A stretch of DNA of 64,000 nucleotides from Epiperipatus broadwayi (Eukaryota; Onychophora; Udeonychophora; Euonychophora; Peripatidae). Positions 13,186-24,826 of this stretch are shown in pieces; position 1 is the stretch's first letter, and every line of letters starts with the position of its first letter. The stretch is from NCBI GenBank assembly GCA_028023455.1, contig JAQFVV010000012.1:4742023-4806022 (forward strand). Reading direction: 5' to 3'. Position numbers and translations under genes: made by a program. The notes beneath the pieces are model-generated. The model did no database searches and was not told the DNA's origin. It saw only the letters and a list, made by a program, of their open reading frames with translations.

Positions 13186-14299
13186 TTAATTTATACATAT
13201 TTATACTTATTTATATGCATACAACAATAATTTACATTTTACATTCTGTATTATAATTGATTACTCATATCAATCTTCCTTTATCAAAATGCCAACAAAC
13301 ATAGAGTGATTTATACCTGCCACACTCAGATACTAAAGTGATTAACTTTCTGATACTTGATATTATTATGGGGCAAATTTAAATACATATTAAGTGTAAA
13401 AATATCAATTAAAGCAGTCCATAAAGAATCAACATAAAATAAGCATATTTTTTTTCATTTTGAAATATCTTTAAAGCTTTAATGATTTCGACGTCATATA
13501 GATAATATTATTTCCATTGTATTATATTTAATTAAAATTGCTGTATTTGTTAAAAATTATATATTTGATGCCTTGATAATAATCATAATTTGTTGCTTTT
13601 TTAAATGTGAAGAAATTATCCTTACCTTATGTTAATTATTTGTTACAGAAAAGCTTTGTTTACATGTGATATGAATTTAAATTTGACCTTAATAATATGC
13701 TTGTCATAAAGCTTATCTTTTTTACTAATTAAAGGGACACAAATAAATAATTGTTTTACTTTTGTAGATATTTCTGACAAAAGAATTAAAAACAATTGGC
13801 AGCTTATAGAAATGAAGTCATTTCCATGGCCTTACATTATTATGAAATTTGATAAATTTTTCAAAAGTTCTTACATATATATCTACAAATGGAAAGTTAA
13901 AATAGTTAATTTTACGTTTTAACACACAATTGTATAGTCTAGGCTTTCTACTCATAAATACTGCAATATATATATATTGTTTTGAGACCAAACTAAAATT
14001 AGTGATATTATTGAAAAAATTAAAAAACGTAAATGGAATTATTTATATCACTTAGATATAAGAAATGATAAACATCAAACAAAGCAACTGCATTACAAAA
14101 AGGCAACTAAAACGAGATGAGATTGGGACATTTTCCAGACTACCATAAAATAGGAACTAGTTATATGTGGTAAATATTTCTAGATAATAAAGAAAATGTT
14201 TTTGAAAAATGAATTTTAAATTGTATATTTTTTATATAAGCTTATTATTATATTTAACAATTAGTTCTTTTTTTTATATAAACTATTTAACATTATTTA
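13186..14299. other. AT-rich non-coding stretch
   Basis: No supported feature was found. Confidence 0.4.
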
Positions 14300-14394
14300 T
14301 CTTTTTGACATATATGTGTTCAAGTGTATCAGAGATATGAGATATAGTGGTGAGTGGTGGGTCATGTGAAAGTGTGCTCATATACCCTATATAT
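14300..14394 (+). repeat. R1 repeat fragment (copy a)
   Basis: A partial R1 copy covering only the part downstream of the ribozyme: a gtgtatcag...tatgagata...gtggtgag block and the terminal gtgaaagtgtgctca...ccctatata block. The ribozyme itself is absent. It ends exactly at the target duplication of the palindromic insertion that starts at 14395, so that element inserted at the edge of this older R1 fragment. Confidence 0.5.
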
Positions 14395-15066
14395 TAGAAT
14401 TCATATTTAATGAAATATTATTTTATATAGTGGTATGTTTTTATATTGTAATAGTGATATTAGCGATTAAGCCAATGCACATGCGCTTTAAAGATAAATT
14501 ATAAATGAATACTCTCACTTTTCCAGACACAAGATATAGTTTTTTAGAAAAGATTAAATAAATCCACCCATCCTTTCGACCCAAACATTTATGTATGGAA
14601 AAATCTTAAGCATATGAAAATGAGAGTGTGAAGATGTTAAGCAATCACTTTAAATTACATTTATTATGTTTGAACGAATGACGCTTGTAAAATCTTTACA
14701 ATTTATGATACGTCATTCTTTAGTTGAAATTAAACATAGCGCTATATAAAATAATATTTCATTATATATGTTTAATTTCAACTAAAGAATGATGTATCGT
14801 AAATTGTAAAGATTTTGCAAGCATCATTCATTCAAACATAATAAATGTAATTTGAAATGATTGCTTAACATCTTCACGCTCTCATTTTCATATGCTTAAG
14901 ATTTGCCTATACATAAATGTTTGGGTCGAAAGGATGGATGGATTCATTCCATCTTTTCTAAAAAACTATATATTGTGTCTGGAAAAGTGAGAGTATTCAT
15001 TTATAAGTTATCTTTTATGCGCATGTGCATTGGCTTAATCGCTAATATCACTATTATAGAATTCAT
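14395..15066. mobile_element. Palindromic insertion (family II, unit about 330 bp)
   Basis: A 652-bp insertion flanked by a 10-bp direct repeat (tagaattcat, 14395-14404 and 15057-15066). Two equal arms of 290 bp (14449-14738 and 14767-15056) are near-perfect reverse complements. The centre (14742-14764) is a perfect 23-bp reverse complement of the sequence just inside the left end (14408-14430). The order is therefore X-A-X'-A', not a simple hairpin A-A'. Each half contains both X and A, but in permuted order. No reading frame is kept. A diverged single-copy relative lies at 36350-36596. The high arm identity suggests recent formation or repair by gene conversion. The extruded cruciform would be very stable. 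Confidence 0.8.
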
Positions 15067-15651
15067 GATGTAAAAAATAACTTCATTTGGACTCAGAATA
15101 AACTACTTGTAAAAATATAATAATAGTGTGAAAGAAATCTACATAACAGTACATATAAATATACAATTATTAAGGTACACCTAGGGTGCTAGCATCTGGG
15201 AAGATTATTTTATTTGACTTCTTTATTTTTTTCTTAAATCAATAAGATCTGAAAAATATTTTATTTGTAAAATGTTGGTTATAATATCCCATAAATTGTT
15301 AGTACAATCAGAATATTTTTATAATATATGTTTGTATATGATTTATTTTTATCTAAATATAATAAAAATTGTATTAATGACAACTCTTCATTGTTAATTC
15401 TGAAATTGGATTGATATATCTAGTTTTTACAATGTCATATTAATAAAATTTCTAGAAAGTAAAAGTATTTGGATTAAAATAATTGTTATTCATGTAAATA
15501 ATTTTAAGGAAAATGAAAAATCTAGTTAGCAAGTGTTGTGAAAGAATTTTTTAATATTATAATAACTGTAGTTTTAAATTTGTATTTCCATCCCCCAATA
15601 ATTTATTTGCATCTGTTTTTTTTTTTAAATAATATTTTTTATTTACTTTAG
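15067..15651. other. Intron sequence upstream of the Ig exon
   Basis: AT-rich intron. Its end provides the pyrimidine-rich tract and AG acceptor (AG at 15650-15651) of the exon that follows. No other feature seen. Confidence 0.5.
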
Positions 15652-15783
15652 TTGCACCTCATTGGATAACAAAACCTACCAATGTCAATGTAACCGAAAA
15701 TACAACTCATACGTTTACTTGCTCAGCAGCAGGAAAACCAGAACCAAGTGTGCAGTGGTATATTAATGGAACTGCAATTCAAG
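15652..15783 (+). CDS. Internal exon: half Ig domain, L1CAM/neuroglian-like
   Basis: A 132-bp coding exon, the only convincing host-gene piece in the window. It is preceded by a T-rich tract and AG (15650-15651) and followed by the consensus donor gtaagt (15784-15789). The reading frame enters after two bases and leaves one, so both boundaries are phase 1. The 43 full codons encode APHW near the start, NVTEN, the first Ig cysteine in FTCSAAGKPEPSV and the core tryptophan in QWYING. This is strands A to C of an I-set Ig domain. The second cysteine (YxC) must lie in the next exon, outside or unseen. The APxW start, exon length and phase match the fourth Ig domain of L1CAM/neurofascin/neuroglian-type neural adhesion proteins as I know them. 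Contactins or other Ig-superfamily proteins remain possible. A potential N-glycosylation site (NVT) is visible. Confidence 0.8.
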
Positions 15784-16007
15784 GTAAGTGACATTCATCA
15801 TCATATTTATTACTACATATGTATAAAAGAAAAAAAAAACATTTATGATTATAATTTATCACACACATTGAGAAGAGAAAGAAAGAGAAAAAAGAAAAAT
15901 AATTATGCTCTAGTTTTTTTCTATTTAAAGTATCTCACTACATTAAAACGTGTTAGTCAGTTAATTTTCTGAATTTGAAAAATGGCAATGATCGTATATG
16001 AAAGGTT
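15784..16007. other. Intron sequence downstream of the Ig exon
   Basis: Starts with the splice donor gtaagtg and continues as AT-rich intron. No second half of the Ig domain was found here or farther downstream. Confidence 0.5.
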
Positions 16008-16128
16008 TAAATAAAAGACATTGCCAAGCGTTGGTGGCCTAGCAGTTAGCAGCTGCCTTCCGTGCAGCTGGCCCAGGTTCGCTTCCCGGTCAACGCATTT
16101 GACATATATAAAATAAATAAATAAAAGA
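16008..16128 (+). mobile_element. tRNA-derived SINE copy 3
   Basis: A plus-strand SINE with an 11-bp target duplication (taaataaaaga, 16008-16018 and 16118-16128). The head gccaagcgttggtggcctag includes an A-box-like segment (tggcctagcagtt) and the B box is ggttcgcttcc (near 16077-16087). The tail is tttgacatata followed by A/TAAA repeats. It shares head and tail with the copies at 783 and 10134 but has a shorter tRNA-like middle. It sits 225 bp downstream of the exon donor, in the same orientation as the host gene. Confidence 0.85.
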
Positions 16129-16232
16129 AGTGATAGTCATTCTTAAAAAATAATTTTATATAAATCGTGTTTATTAATGTGGTAATCAAAATATAAGTAA
16201 TGAACGAGAAGAATTTAGATATTTTAAGTATC

Positions 16233-16281
16233 AAAACTTCTAAGCAGATGCTATGACATATGAAAAAAAACTTCTAAGCAG
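16233..16281 (+). mobile_element. Tail-only SINE insertion
   Basis: A perfect 15-bp direct repeat (aaaacttctaagcag, 16233-16247 and 16267-16281) flanks only 19 bp (atgctatgacatatgaaaa). That 19-mer is the 3' tail of the SINE family seen at 783, 10134 and 16008. This is what reverse transcription starting at the tail and stopping almost at once would leave. It is an extremely 5'-truncated insertion with its target duplication intact. Confidence 0.75.
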
Positions 16282-16518
16282 GATTTTATATTTTGGAATT
16301 AAAAATAAAAAAAAATATTCATTTGACTATCGTAATTATATATACGTTTGTAACTTTTCTTACATAAATTGTAATTAAATTATAGGCACTAGAAATGCTT
16401 AAATAAGAAAAGCTTACATTTCAAAGTCTGCTATAATATTATGCTAAGCTATTTTCGATATCTTCATCTTGATATCCTATTTATATCAATGACTGGTGGA
16501 CAGGAAGGAATGAGATTT

Positions 16519-17501
16519 AAATATGATACAAATTTAGATAAATGTATACAAATGAACTAAATCTCCCACATTTTAGAGAAGGTGAAGCAGGATTCCTTTT
16601 TATTTACAGAGTTAGGATTATTGGTGATGTGTCATGCCTCCTTTGCTTTGCACTTAGAATCATTTCTCTTGAAGTGTACAACACTAGCTAATGTTGGTTC
16701 AAATGTATGGCTGAGTATATTTTGATGCTACAGAAATATGGATTTGTGATCTGAATTGCTTTTAGCTATTCTGTAAAGGTATTGATTCTGGTGAAATCCT
16801 GTTGCTAGGTTGGCACATGATTCTCCAAAGTAAACCACAATGCAGCCAGTTTGAGAGTAAACAATCTTGTAAACAGTGGGGGGGGGAGGTTGGTAGAATG
16901 TTTACATTGGAATTATTGATCAACCTGTTTAGTAAGGATGGAGTGCAAAGTCTGAACCTATATGAATCAGAGTATATTTTATTTATATTTTTGAATATCT
17001 TATATCCCTAACGTATCCATAAATACAAATTAAAATATACTCTGAATCATATTGGACCAGCTTTCACACTCCATCCTTGATAAACAGGTTGGTCAATAAT
17101 TCCAAAGATAAACTTCCAACCAAACATACAATCCACACTGTTTACAAGAGTTCTTGCATTCAAAGTGGCTGCAAAGCAATCTACTTTGGAGAATATCATC
17201 CACCAGCCTAGGAACAAGATTGTCCCAACATTAACACCTTTATATAAAGGCTAAAAGCAATCCACACCACAAATCCATATTTTTGGAGTACCAAAATAAA
17301 CATGGCCATGTATATCCAACCCTGCCTTAGCCATCTTTGGGTGTGTGCATTGAGAGAAATGATTATAAATGCAAAATAAAGAGGTATAGCACATTGCTAA
17401 TAATTCTAACTCTATAAATAAAAAGGAATCATTCTTCTCCCTTTCTAAAAATGGGTGATTTAACTCATTTGTATACATTTACATAAATTTACATCATATT
17501 T
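16519..17501. repeat. Large diverged foldback (arms about 450 bp)
   Basis: An inverted repeat of about 983 bp. The left arm (16519-16975) and right arm (about 17030-17501) are reverse complements with many substitutions and small indels, joined by a spacer of about 55 bp. The outermost blocks still match (aaatatgat...taaatgtatacaaatg). The base composition is less AT-rich than the surroundings. No reading frame is shared by the arms, and no target duplication could be read. A block of about 20 bp at the right edge is duplicated in tandem (taaatttacatcatattt, near 17484 and 17507). This is an old mobile element; its class is unknown. Confidence 0.7.
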
Positions 17502-17507
17502 TATATA

Positions 17508-18157
17508 AATTTACATCATATTTATATTTTCCACTCTCCTTTCTTTTATTTATTGCTATGAATATGATATCAAGACCAAGATATTGAAAGCGGCTTAGCA
17601 TAATATTATAACAAACTTTGACATTTAAGTTTTTCGTATTTAAGCATACCTGGTGTTTATAATTTAGTTGTCAACCACTACTATAATTAATTTGATATTT
17701 GAAAAAATAATACATTTTAAATTAACAATGAATACATTTTCTTTATATTTCCAACAACAAAATTCAAAGTCAAATATACTTAATTCCCCACAAAATTAAT
17801 TACACATATCTAAAAATAAATAAATATTAATAATGATCTAATATTTTTATTTTGTTTGTTTTTAATTTGAACATTGGTATAACAGGTTTGAAAATGTATT
17901 TTAGCTTGAAATTCAAATAATGAAATATAAAAAGTTTTAAATAGTGATCTTTTTTATGAAAAGCTTAACAAAGTATTGGAATTAAATGATATAATACAAA
18001 GCAAGTAAACACTTCTTTTAAATTAGAGAATCATTAAAGATTCATTTTTTAGCAAAATACTTTAGTCCTCATTATTATTCAAGCCACATGATTAATATAA
18101 TTTGACATAAAACTTTATATTATGCATTGTATTTATGCACATAGCAACTCTTTTTAC
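17508..18157. other. AT-rich non-coding stretch
   Basis: No supported feature was found between the two foldback elements. Confidence 0.4.
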
Positions 18158-18950
18158 ATCATGTAATTTAAAAATGTGAAAGCTAAACACCTTCAAACAG
18201 ATACACTTTAAAAATGCTTACATGACAGCCAATCAGATGGAATAATGGCATTACCTGGGACTCTAAATTCTAAAACACAAGCCAGAACTATTAGAAAAAG
18301 ATGGGACCCATCTTAATCTATGCCTCAATTATATTTAAATAAGCCAGACTAAAGCATTTTGAACTAAGAGGGTGAAGCTTAAATACCTTCACATTTAATC
18401 CACTAAATATTATATATATAAATTAACAATGCGAAATCATCTGATTTACAACAAAGCAATATTTAAATCTAATGAAATGATATTAATAAATGTAAATATA
18501 TTAAATTTAAGCGTAAACAGATAATATATAATAACGTGAAAGCTAAACACCTTCAAACAGATATGCTTTAAAAATGCTTACATGACAGCCAATCAGATGG
18601 AATAATGAAATATTGCTTCATTGTAAATTGGATGATTTCACGTTGTTAATTTATATATATAATATTTAGTGGATTAATGTGAAGGTATTTAAGCTTCACA
18701 CTCTTAGTTCAAAATGCTTTAGTCTGGCTTATTTAAATATAATTGAGGCATAGATTAAGATGGGTCCCATCTTTTTCTAATAGTTCTGGCTTGTGTTTTA
18801 GAATTTAGAGTCCTATGTGATGCCATTATTCCATCTGATTGGCTGTCATGTAAGCATTTTTAAAGCGTATCTGTTTGAAGGTGTTTAGCTTTCATGTTAT
18901 TATATATTATCTGTTTATGCTTAAATTTAATATATTTATCATGTAATTTA
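18158..18950. mobile_element. Inverted-dimer insertion (family III, unit about 363 bp)
   Basis: A 767-bp insertion (18171-18937) flanked by a 13-bp direct repeat (atcatgtaattta, 18158-18170 and 18938-18950). With T, A and F as blocks, the order is T (18171-18250), A (18251-18464), F (18465-18533), T again (18534-18608), A' (18609-about 18815), T' (about 18816-18893) and part of F' (18894-18937). The left half thus reads T-A-F-T, more than one full turn of a T-A-F unit. The right half, read inward, is F-T-A. Both fit a circular or tandem template copied from each side of the target. It has no coding capacity. The block copies are very similar, so the event is not ancient. Confidence 0.8.
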
Positions 18951-21900
18951 GTATAGTAGACTACATGACATTTTAAATTCTATTCCTACTATTAAAAAGA
19001 TATACAATAAATTTTAAATATCAGATGTACTCTTTTTTAATTTATGCAGTCAAAAAATATTGTTTTATTATTGTTAAATATTGATATTTTTTCAAATTCA
19101 AATTTTTAATATGACTGTAGTTTTGTTTAGTGAGAAGAAATACATAAAAATATTTATATTTTTGTCAAAATTAAACTATACAAAAATTATTAAAAAAATC
19201 CATGAATAATTCATTAGATAAATCAATTTTTGTGTGTATGTTTTATTTTTATTCAGTAAATACATATTTTAATATATTTTAATTTTTTAAAAAAATTGAT
19301 ATAGATTTTTTAATTTTTAACAAAAAATAGAAAATATGTATACTTATTTAAAGTATTTCTTTAATAGTTTAACTTATCATAAAATTGATTTGCAAAAATC
19401 ATGAAACCACTAATGATTAATTGTGAAGTGATACTTTTTTTTTTATCATTTTAAAAGCAAAATCAAGTGAAAATGATAAAGGCCACCTAGGGTAAATAAA
19501 ATATATTTTTTATTAAATACTTTTATTGATTTTTGAAAATCTGTTTGTTTGTTGACTTTTGATTCTTTAAATCAACATATATAAAAATATTTAAATCAAC
19601 ATTTATAATATTTAAGCACAATATAATTGCTTGAACATTGATATATAACTAAGTTATATCACCCTCATCCATTAGAAACATTTATCTTTTCAGTATGTTA
19701 ATTAGTTTCATAGATATGGAACAGAGGGTGAGAAAAATATAAACAATATTCAGAAATTTTATGTATTGCAATTAACAATTATTCTTAGAATTTTTATTTA
19801 TTTTCAATAATGATCACAAGATGGCAGTTTATATTTTTTCTTTCAATTTATTAACATATTTAAAACATTTTAAATTCTTAATGTATATATCATATTTAGT
19901 ATATGTACATAATTATATACCTATAATAAATCAGTAATTAAGTTATCTATTTAAAACTATTTCTAGTTTTATTTTAAAATAATTGTTTTAACAAAAAAAA
20001 GTAAACTAGGAAACATTACATTATTTAAAACAATCACAAAAAGTTAAAAAAAGATTGCAAATTTTTTCTTTAGCATTTTATTTAAAAACCGTTTTAAAAT
20101 AAAAATAAATCTATCAACATACAAAAGTATAATATATTCATTAAGAATATATATATATTAATTTATTGCAGAAATATCTAATGCCTTACATATACTATAT
20201 GACTATATATGTGTGATATTGATTTAAAATAATATTGTATGCATTAAGTGAAGTTCACACAATTATTGCTGTATGTCACAGTATTTTTTTAAAAAATAAA
20301 GAAGTTTGTTGATCTTGTTTAATTTTCATTTCATTTGATCTATGGATAATGGAGGTGTTGAAATATTAATGTTAACTAGATAACCATGGCAATCTAATAT
20401 TTTAAAATAATATTATTTACTATTAATTCTAGCATCAAATCATAAATCTGTGGTTGTCAATTTCAGGAAAAATATAAACAAGTGAATAAATAAATAGATT
20501 TTGGAAGTAGTTAAGTGAACCATAGAAAGATCACTTGAAAAAAATGAATATTATTATCCATTATTATACATTTCAGTTTCTGTTATTACAATCACCATAG
20601 CAACTTACCTACTGTAAAATTAAATGTATTATGTCTCATATATGTTTGTTTATAAATCAGTTTATTGGGAAATATTATTAAAATCATATGTAAAAAAATA
20701 TATTAATTAAAAAATATTGAAAATGTAATATGATTTTTTTTATTTTGGCTTAAAATGAAAACAGGATTTTATTTCCACTGTATCCAATTGTTTTAAAATA
20801 TTCATTTTACTTATTAATTGGAGGCAAATTTTCTTAAACAATTTTCTTAGATTAACAAGTGAAATTTGAGTGATAGTCAACAGTTATCTTGAGAACATTG
20901 ACTTCAGCAAGAATATATTAAAGAACTAAAATGCTGCAACTTGAGTTCTTGTAATTTTATCATTGCCTAGAATGGACACATTTATATTCATTTTTAAAAA
21001 CTTGTTAATTTTTACATTTTTAAGCGATTAATTTCTAAAACCATGGGAGAATAAACCTATAATGTCTGCCCATTAAATTGAGGCAGCTCATTGATTAAAT
21101 TCCAAAGGATATGGCAAAATGTAAAACAAAACAAAAGCATCAAAATGCATTGTATTGCAAGTCAGCTATATAAAAATATATTCCATTGTCAAAATCTTAA
21201 ATTCTATCTATTTATTTATGATGAACACAAACCCAATGGTATGTCTATGGATATATTTCAGATCAATGAATTTCACAAGATTAATTAACTCAACTTATGT
21301 GTGATATTAAGCAATTTCACTTTCTTAATTTGGAAAGAAAAAGCTAGCATTTATTATTCATTTGGATATAACTGAATTTGTCAATGAAAAAAATTATCTT
21401 TATATATTATTACCAATGAAAAGGGTAAATAAAGCCATTGATGTGTGATTTTGGCATCAACTGAGAACCTTTTGCTTTAAAAGCTTGCCTGTTGCTTTAA
21501 AAGCTTGAAGACATTCATATGCTTAAAAGAAAATATCAGAATGTATGCAAAAGTAAATTGAAATCAAATCTACATAGTTATCATTCATGCTTATTTTCTC
21601 TACTCAAAGGAAAATCATCTCTATGCATTAGGATTTGAAACAAGGAACCAGGAGCTATGATAGCCTAGTGAGTGAAAATGGACAAACTTTTCACTTACAT
21701 GGTATATCTCTGTATATATATTTTTTTTGTTAAAAGAAAAAGTGTGTTTATGTTTTGTTCATATTGTATTTTAAAACATAGGCTTAAATGGTATATAGGA
21801 TTCACATGATAAAAAGGTCAGAGATTCATTTTTGTTATTATTTACACTCGTCTGATAATATAAATTAATATGGACCAATGTTTTCAAATATCTCATTTTT

Positions 21901-24060
21901 TTTTTTTATGTTAAAGATTTAACCCAGGAATATTCTGATAGAGATGGATTGAAATATAATGGGTTTATGTTAGTTTAATTATTTAGAAATTATATTAATG
22001 AATAAATACAGATCAATTTTTATTTGATCACTTTTTTTTATCATTGTATATTCTATTTAAAGTCTCTAAAAGATATTTAAAATCTCTCCTTCAGTTTTAT
22101 ATATAGTATTATTGTCATGCAACATACTTTTGAGTTTCATATATACATATTTTATTCTTATTCATTACTGACTATGATACCATAATAAACCATCAATTAT
22201 TTATATATTAAAGAAACATAGTATTTTACTTTTCAATTAGCTACGATTTTAATATATTGCAGATATCGTTTGTTATTGTTCTTTTATATAAATTTTTTTT
22301 GCTAACATTATAAATTTTTAATTATTATTCAATAAATTTGGAGTTGATTAAAATCTGGTGAATCTGTCTAATTATTTCTTTTGAATGTGCAAGGTAATTT
22401 TTGGTACTTAAAGTTTGATCCAAGATAAAATTAATTTTGGTAAGCGAAATATACATTATTATGAAGTCCGATTATATATAAATTTTATATTTGGTACTAC
22501 ATTTAAATATTTGTTTAGTTATCTAAATCAATATTACTGGTAGAAATAATTTCATTAGTTTAGAATTGATTATTAATGTGCTTTACTTGTCAGATAAAAA
22601 TCTTAATAGATTTTGTTCTGTCAATTACTTTTAAACTTCTTTGACATAGGGATCATAAATTTTATGAACGAGTATAACTTAATATCTATCTTTGGCTTGG
22701 GTAATTGCTGATTATCATCATATATAGTTTAATTGTTATAAAATCCATTTTGTAATCGATTCATTGAAGATTTAAGTAGATGAATAAAATCAGTGATTGT
22801 AATTCAGTAATTATCCAATAGAAATCTATGATATATTTTACATATGATAGGATTGGGATTGCAAAAAGCAAGATTATCTAACAGATTTATTGATAATGAA
22901 TTTTTGTGAAGTGTTTCATTTTAAAACATAACTTAAGCAATAATTGCATATCGATATAATGTAAAGTGTGAACAAAATATTAATATTATGTTGCACATTT
23001 TATTAAATTAGATACAAAACTGAGTAAGGTTTGGTTTTATTTAAACATTATAAATATTGTGTAGATGTAGAAAATGTTCTCGAAATGTTATAATTATTTA
23101 GAAACTAGACCACATTTTAATTTTGATGTTTTACTTTTGTATTTTTTGCAAATATTTTTATTGCAAATGTTAAATATAAGAAACGGATATAAATCTCATG
23201 TTGCAGCTCAAAGGTGATAATTATTAATTGAAATTTTGCAAAAATTTATATTAATCAATCAAAGAATAATAACACTTATAATCATAAATAAATAAAAAAA
23301 CTGACAAAAAATAAGCATTGCATTTAGCTATTGGTGAATGACCTACATTCAAATAAATGTGTTTAAAATTTTGTTTAGTTTATTTAGAAGTTAATTTACA
23401 TAGGTGTAAATTCTTATCTTTTAAAAAAGTTGATTTTAGGTTGACAAAACAGTAGGAAATTAAAAATGATTATGATGAAACATTGTTTTTATTGGTAAAG
23501 ATGTTGACAATTAAATGCTTTGTGATGCTACTTATTTAAACTGTATAATGAAATAAAAAAACATCATGAATTTGGGATTTTCTAATGATATCCCACTGAT
23601 AGAAAAAACTTGAGAAACCTTTAACATCAATTCTGCTACTGTAGATATAAATTTTAGTTATTTAGAGTATGATTTATGTTTTATATTTAATCTTATATGC
23701 ATAGATTAATGCTGTTAAATTCACATTTATAAAACTCATAAGACCATTCATTGTCCTGAACCAGTAGATGAGATTATAGTAATGTTTAGTAAAATCAAAT
23801 TTAGCTACTTTTATTGATAGATATGGAAACAAATGTATTTAGAATCTTTTAAGAAGTTCATTTTTAAGTCATAATTCTTTGGTATGATAGAATAGATGAG
23901 TTTTAAGTAGCAAAACTATATTTTGTATTATTGGAAAGTATATTATATTTAAATGTTGCAAATGCTAAACAAGTAATTATTTTTAAAAAATGACATTTTT
24001 ATAATTATATATATATATAAACTTCAAATTAGACATAGCTGAATGTATATGTAAACAAAG
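18951..24060. other. AT-rich non-coding stretch
   Basis: About 5 kb without a supported gene. It contains homopolymers, TA runs and a short direct duplication (tgctttaaaagcttg, near 21472 and 21492). Confidence 0.45.
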
Positions 24061-24380
24061 GGAGTAAATCAGCATCTCCCAGGCTATTAATTAAAAGCAT
24101 TCTAAATATTGTACAAATGATCAAGAATAGATTAAATCCAACTATTCTTGGGAATTCTGATGTATATAAACATAACTGTTGTCCACATTGTAAAATTGAT
24201 TATGAGTTTGATCTGGATGATAAATTAACTTCACTCTGAATTACCAATCATTTAGTCAAAAGTATGCTTATAAACATCAGAATTTCCAAGAATAAATGGA
24301 TCCAACCTATTCTTGATTCTTTGTTCAACATTTAGAGTGATTTTAATACATAGCTTGGGGGATAATGATTTACTTGTATA
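24061..24380. repeat. Inverted duplication with a shared reading frame
   Basis: Two arms of about 115 bp (24061-24174 and 24260-24380) are reverse complements at roughly 75-80% identity. In both arms the same frame is open and encodes similar peptides: SPRLLIKSILNIVQ in the left arm, SPKLCIKITLNVEQ in the right, then IKNRL.P.ILGNSDVYKH in both. After this the left arm continues with NCCPHCKIDYEFDLDDK, a CPHC pair that could belong to a zinc-binding fold. Several differences between arms are third-position and silent. I do not recognise the protein. It is probably a fragment of a transposon gene captured as an inverted duplicate. Confidence 0.5.
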
Positions 24381-24826
24381 TATTGCAACCTTTACCATCA
24401 TCATCCAGGCAGGCATTGAGCAAGCCGAACTCTTCCTATTGCTGTAAGCACACTGATAATCATCAAACCAAATCTTCCACTTAGCTAGATAGAGATGCAG
24501 GTGGAGAGGAAGTGACAGAGAGATATATATGTGTAATGATGTATTCACCAGGGTGCTAAATTATAGCTATATCAATTATCTGTAGTATCAACTGGAAATC
24601 ATCAACACCTGATAAATTGTAAGTCCATGAGGGAAGCAAGTTATTAAAATTTTCCAAAAAAATAATAATAATAATTTAAATTATAACTAGCATTTTTAGT
24701 TCTTATTTTTGAAATCAGCAACTTTCCTCCACAGATTCACAGATAAGTCCTACAATCCACACAGCTAAATGATATTTCATGGCAATTATAATAATTCCAG
24801 TTCTTTATTTCTGATGTTTAGGTTAA
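24381..24826. other. AT-rich non-coding stretch
   Basis: No supported feature. It contains an AAT run near 24659-24675. Confidence 0.4.

Noticed and set aside
14910-14960. GTCGAAAGG followed by a good hairpin in the family II arm, like the second half of a hammerhead.
   Set aside because: No CTGATGA box lies upstream in either arm or in the relative at 36350-36596.
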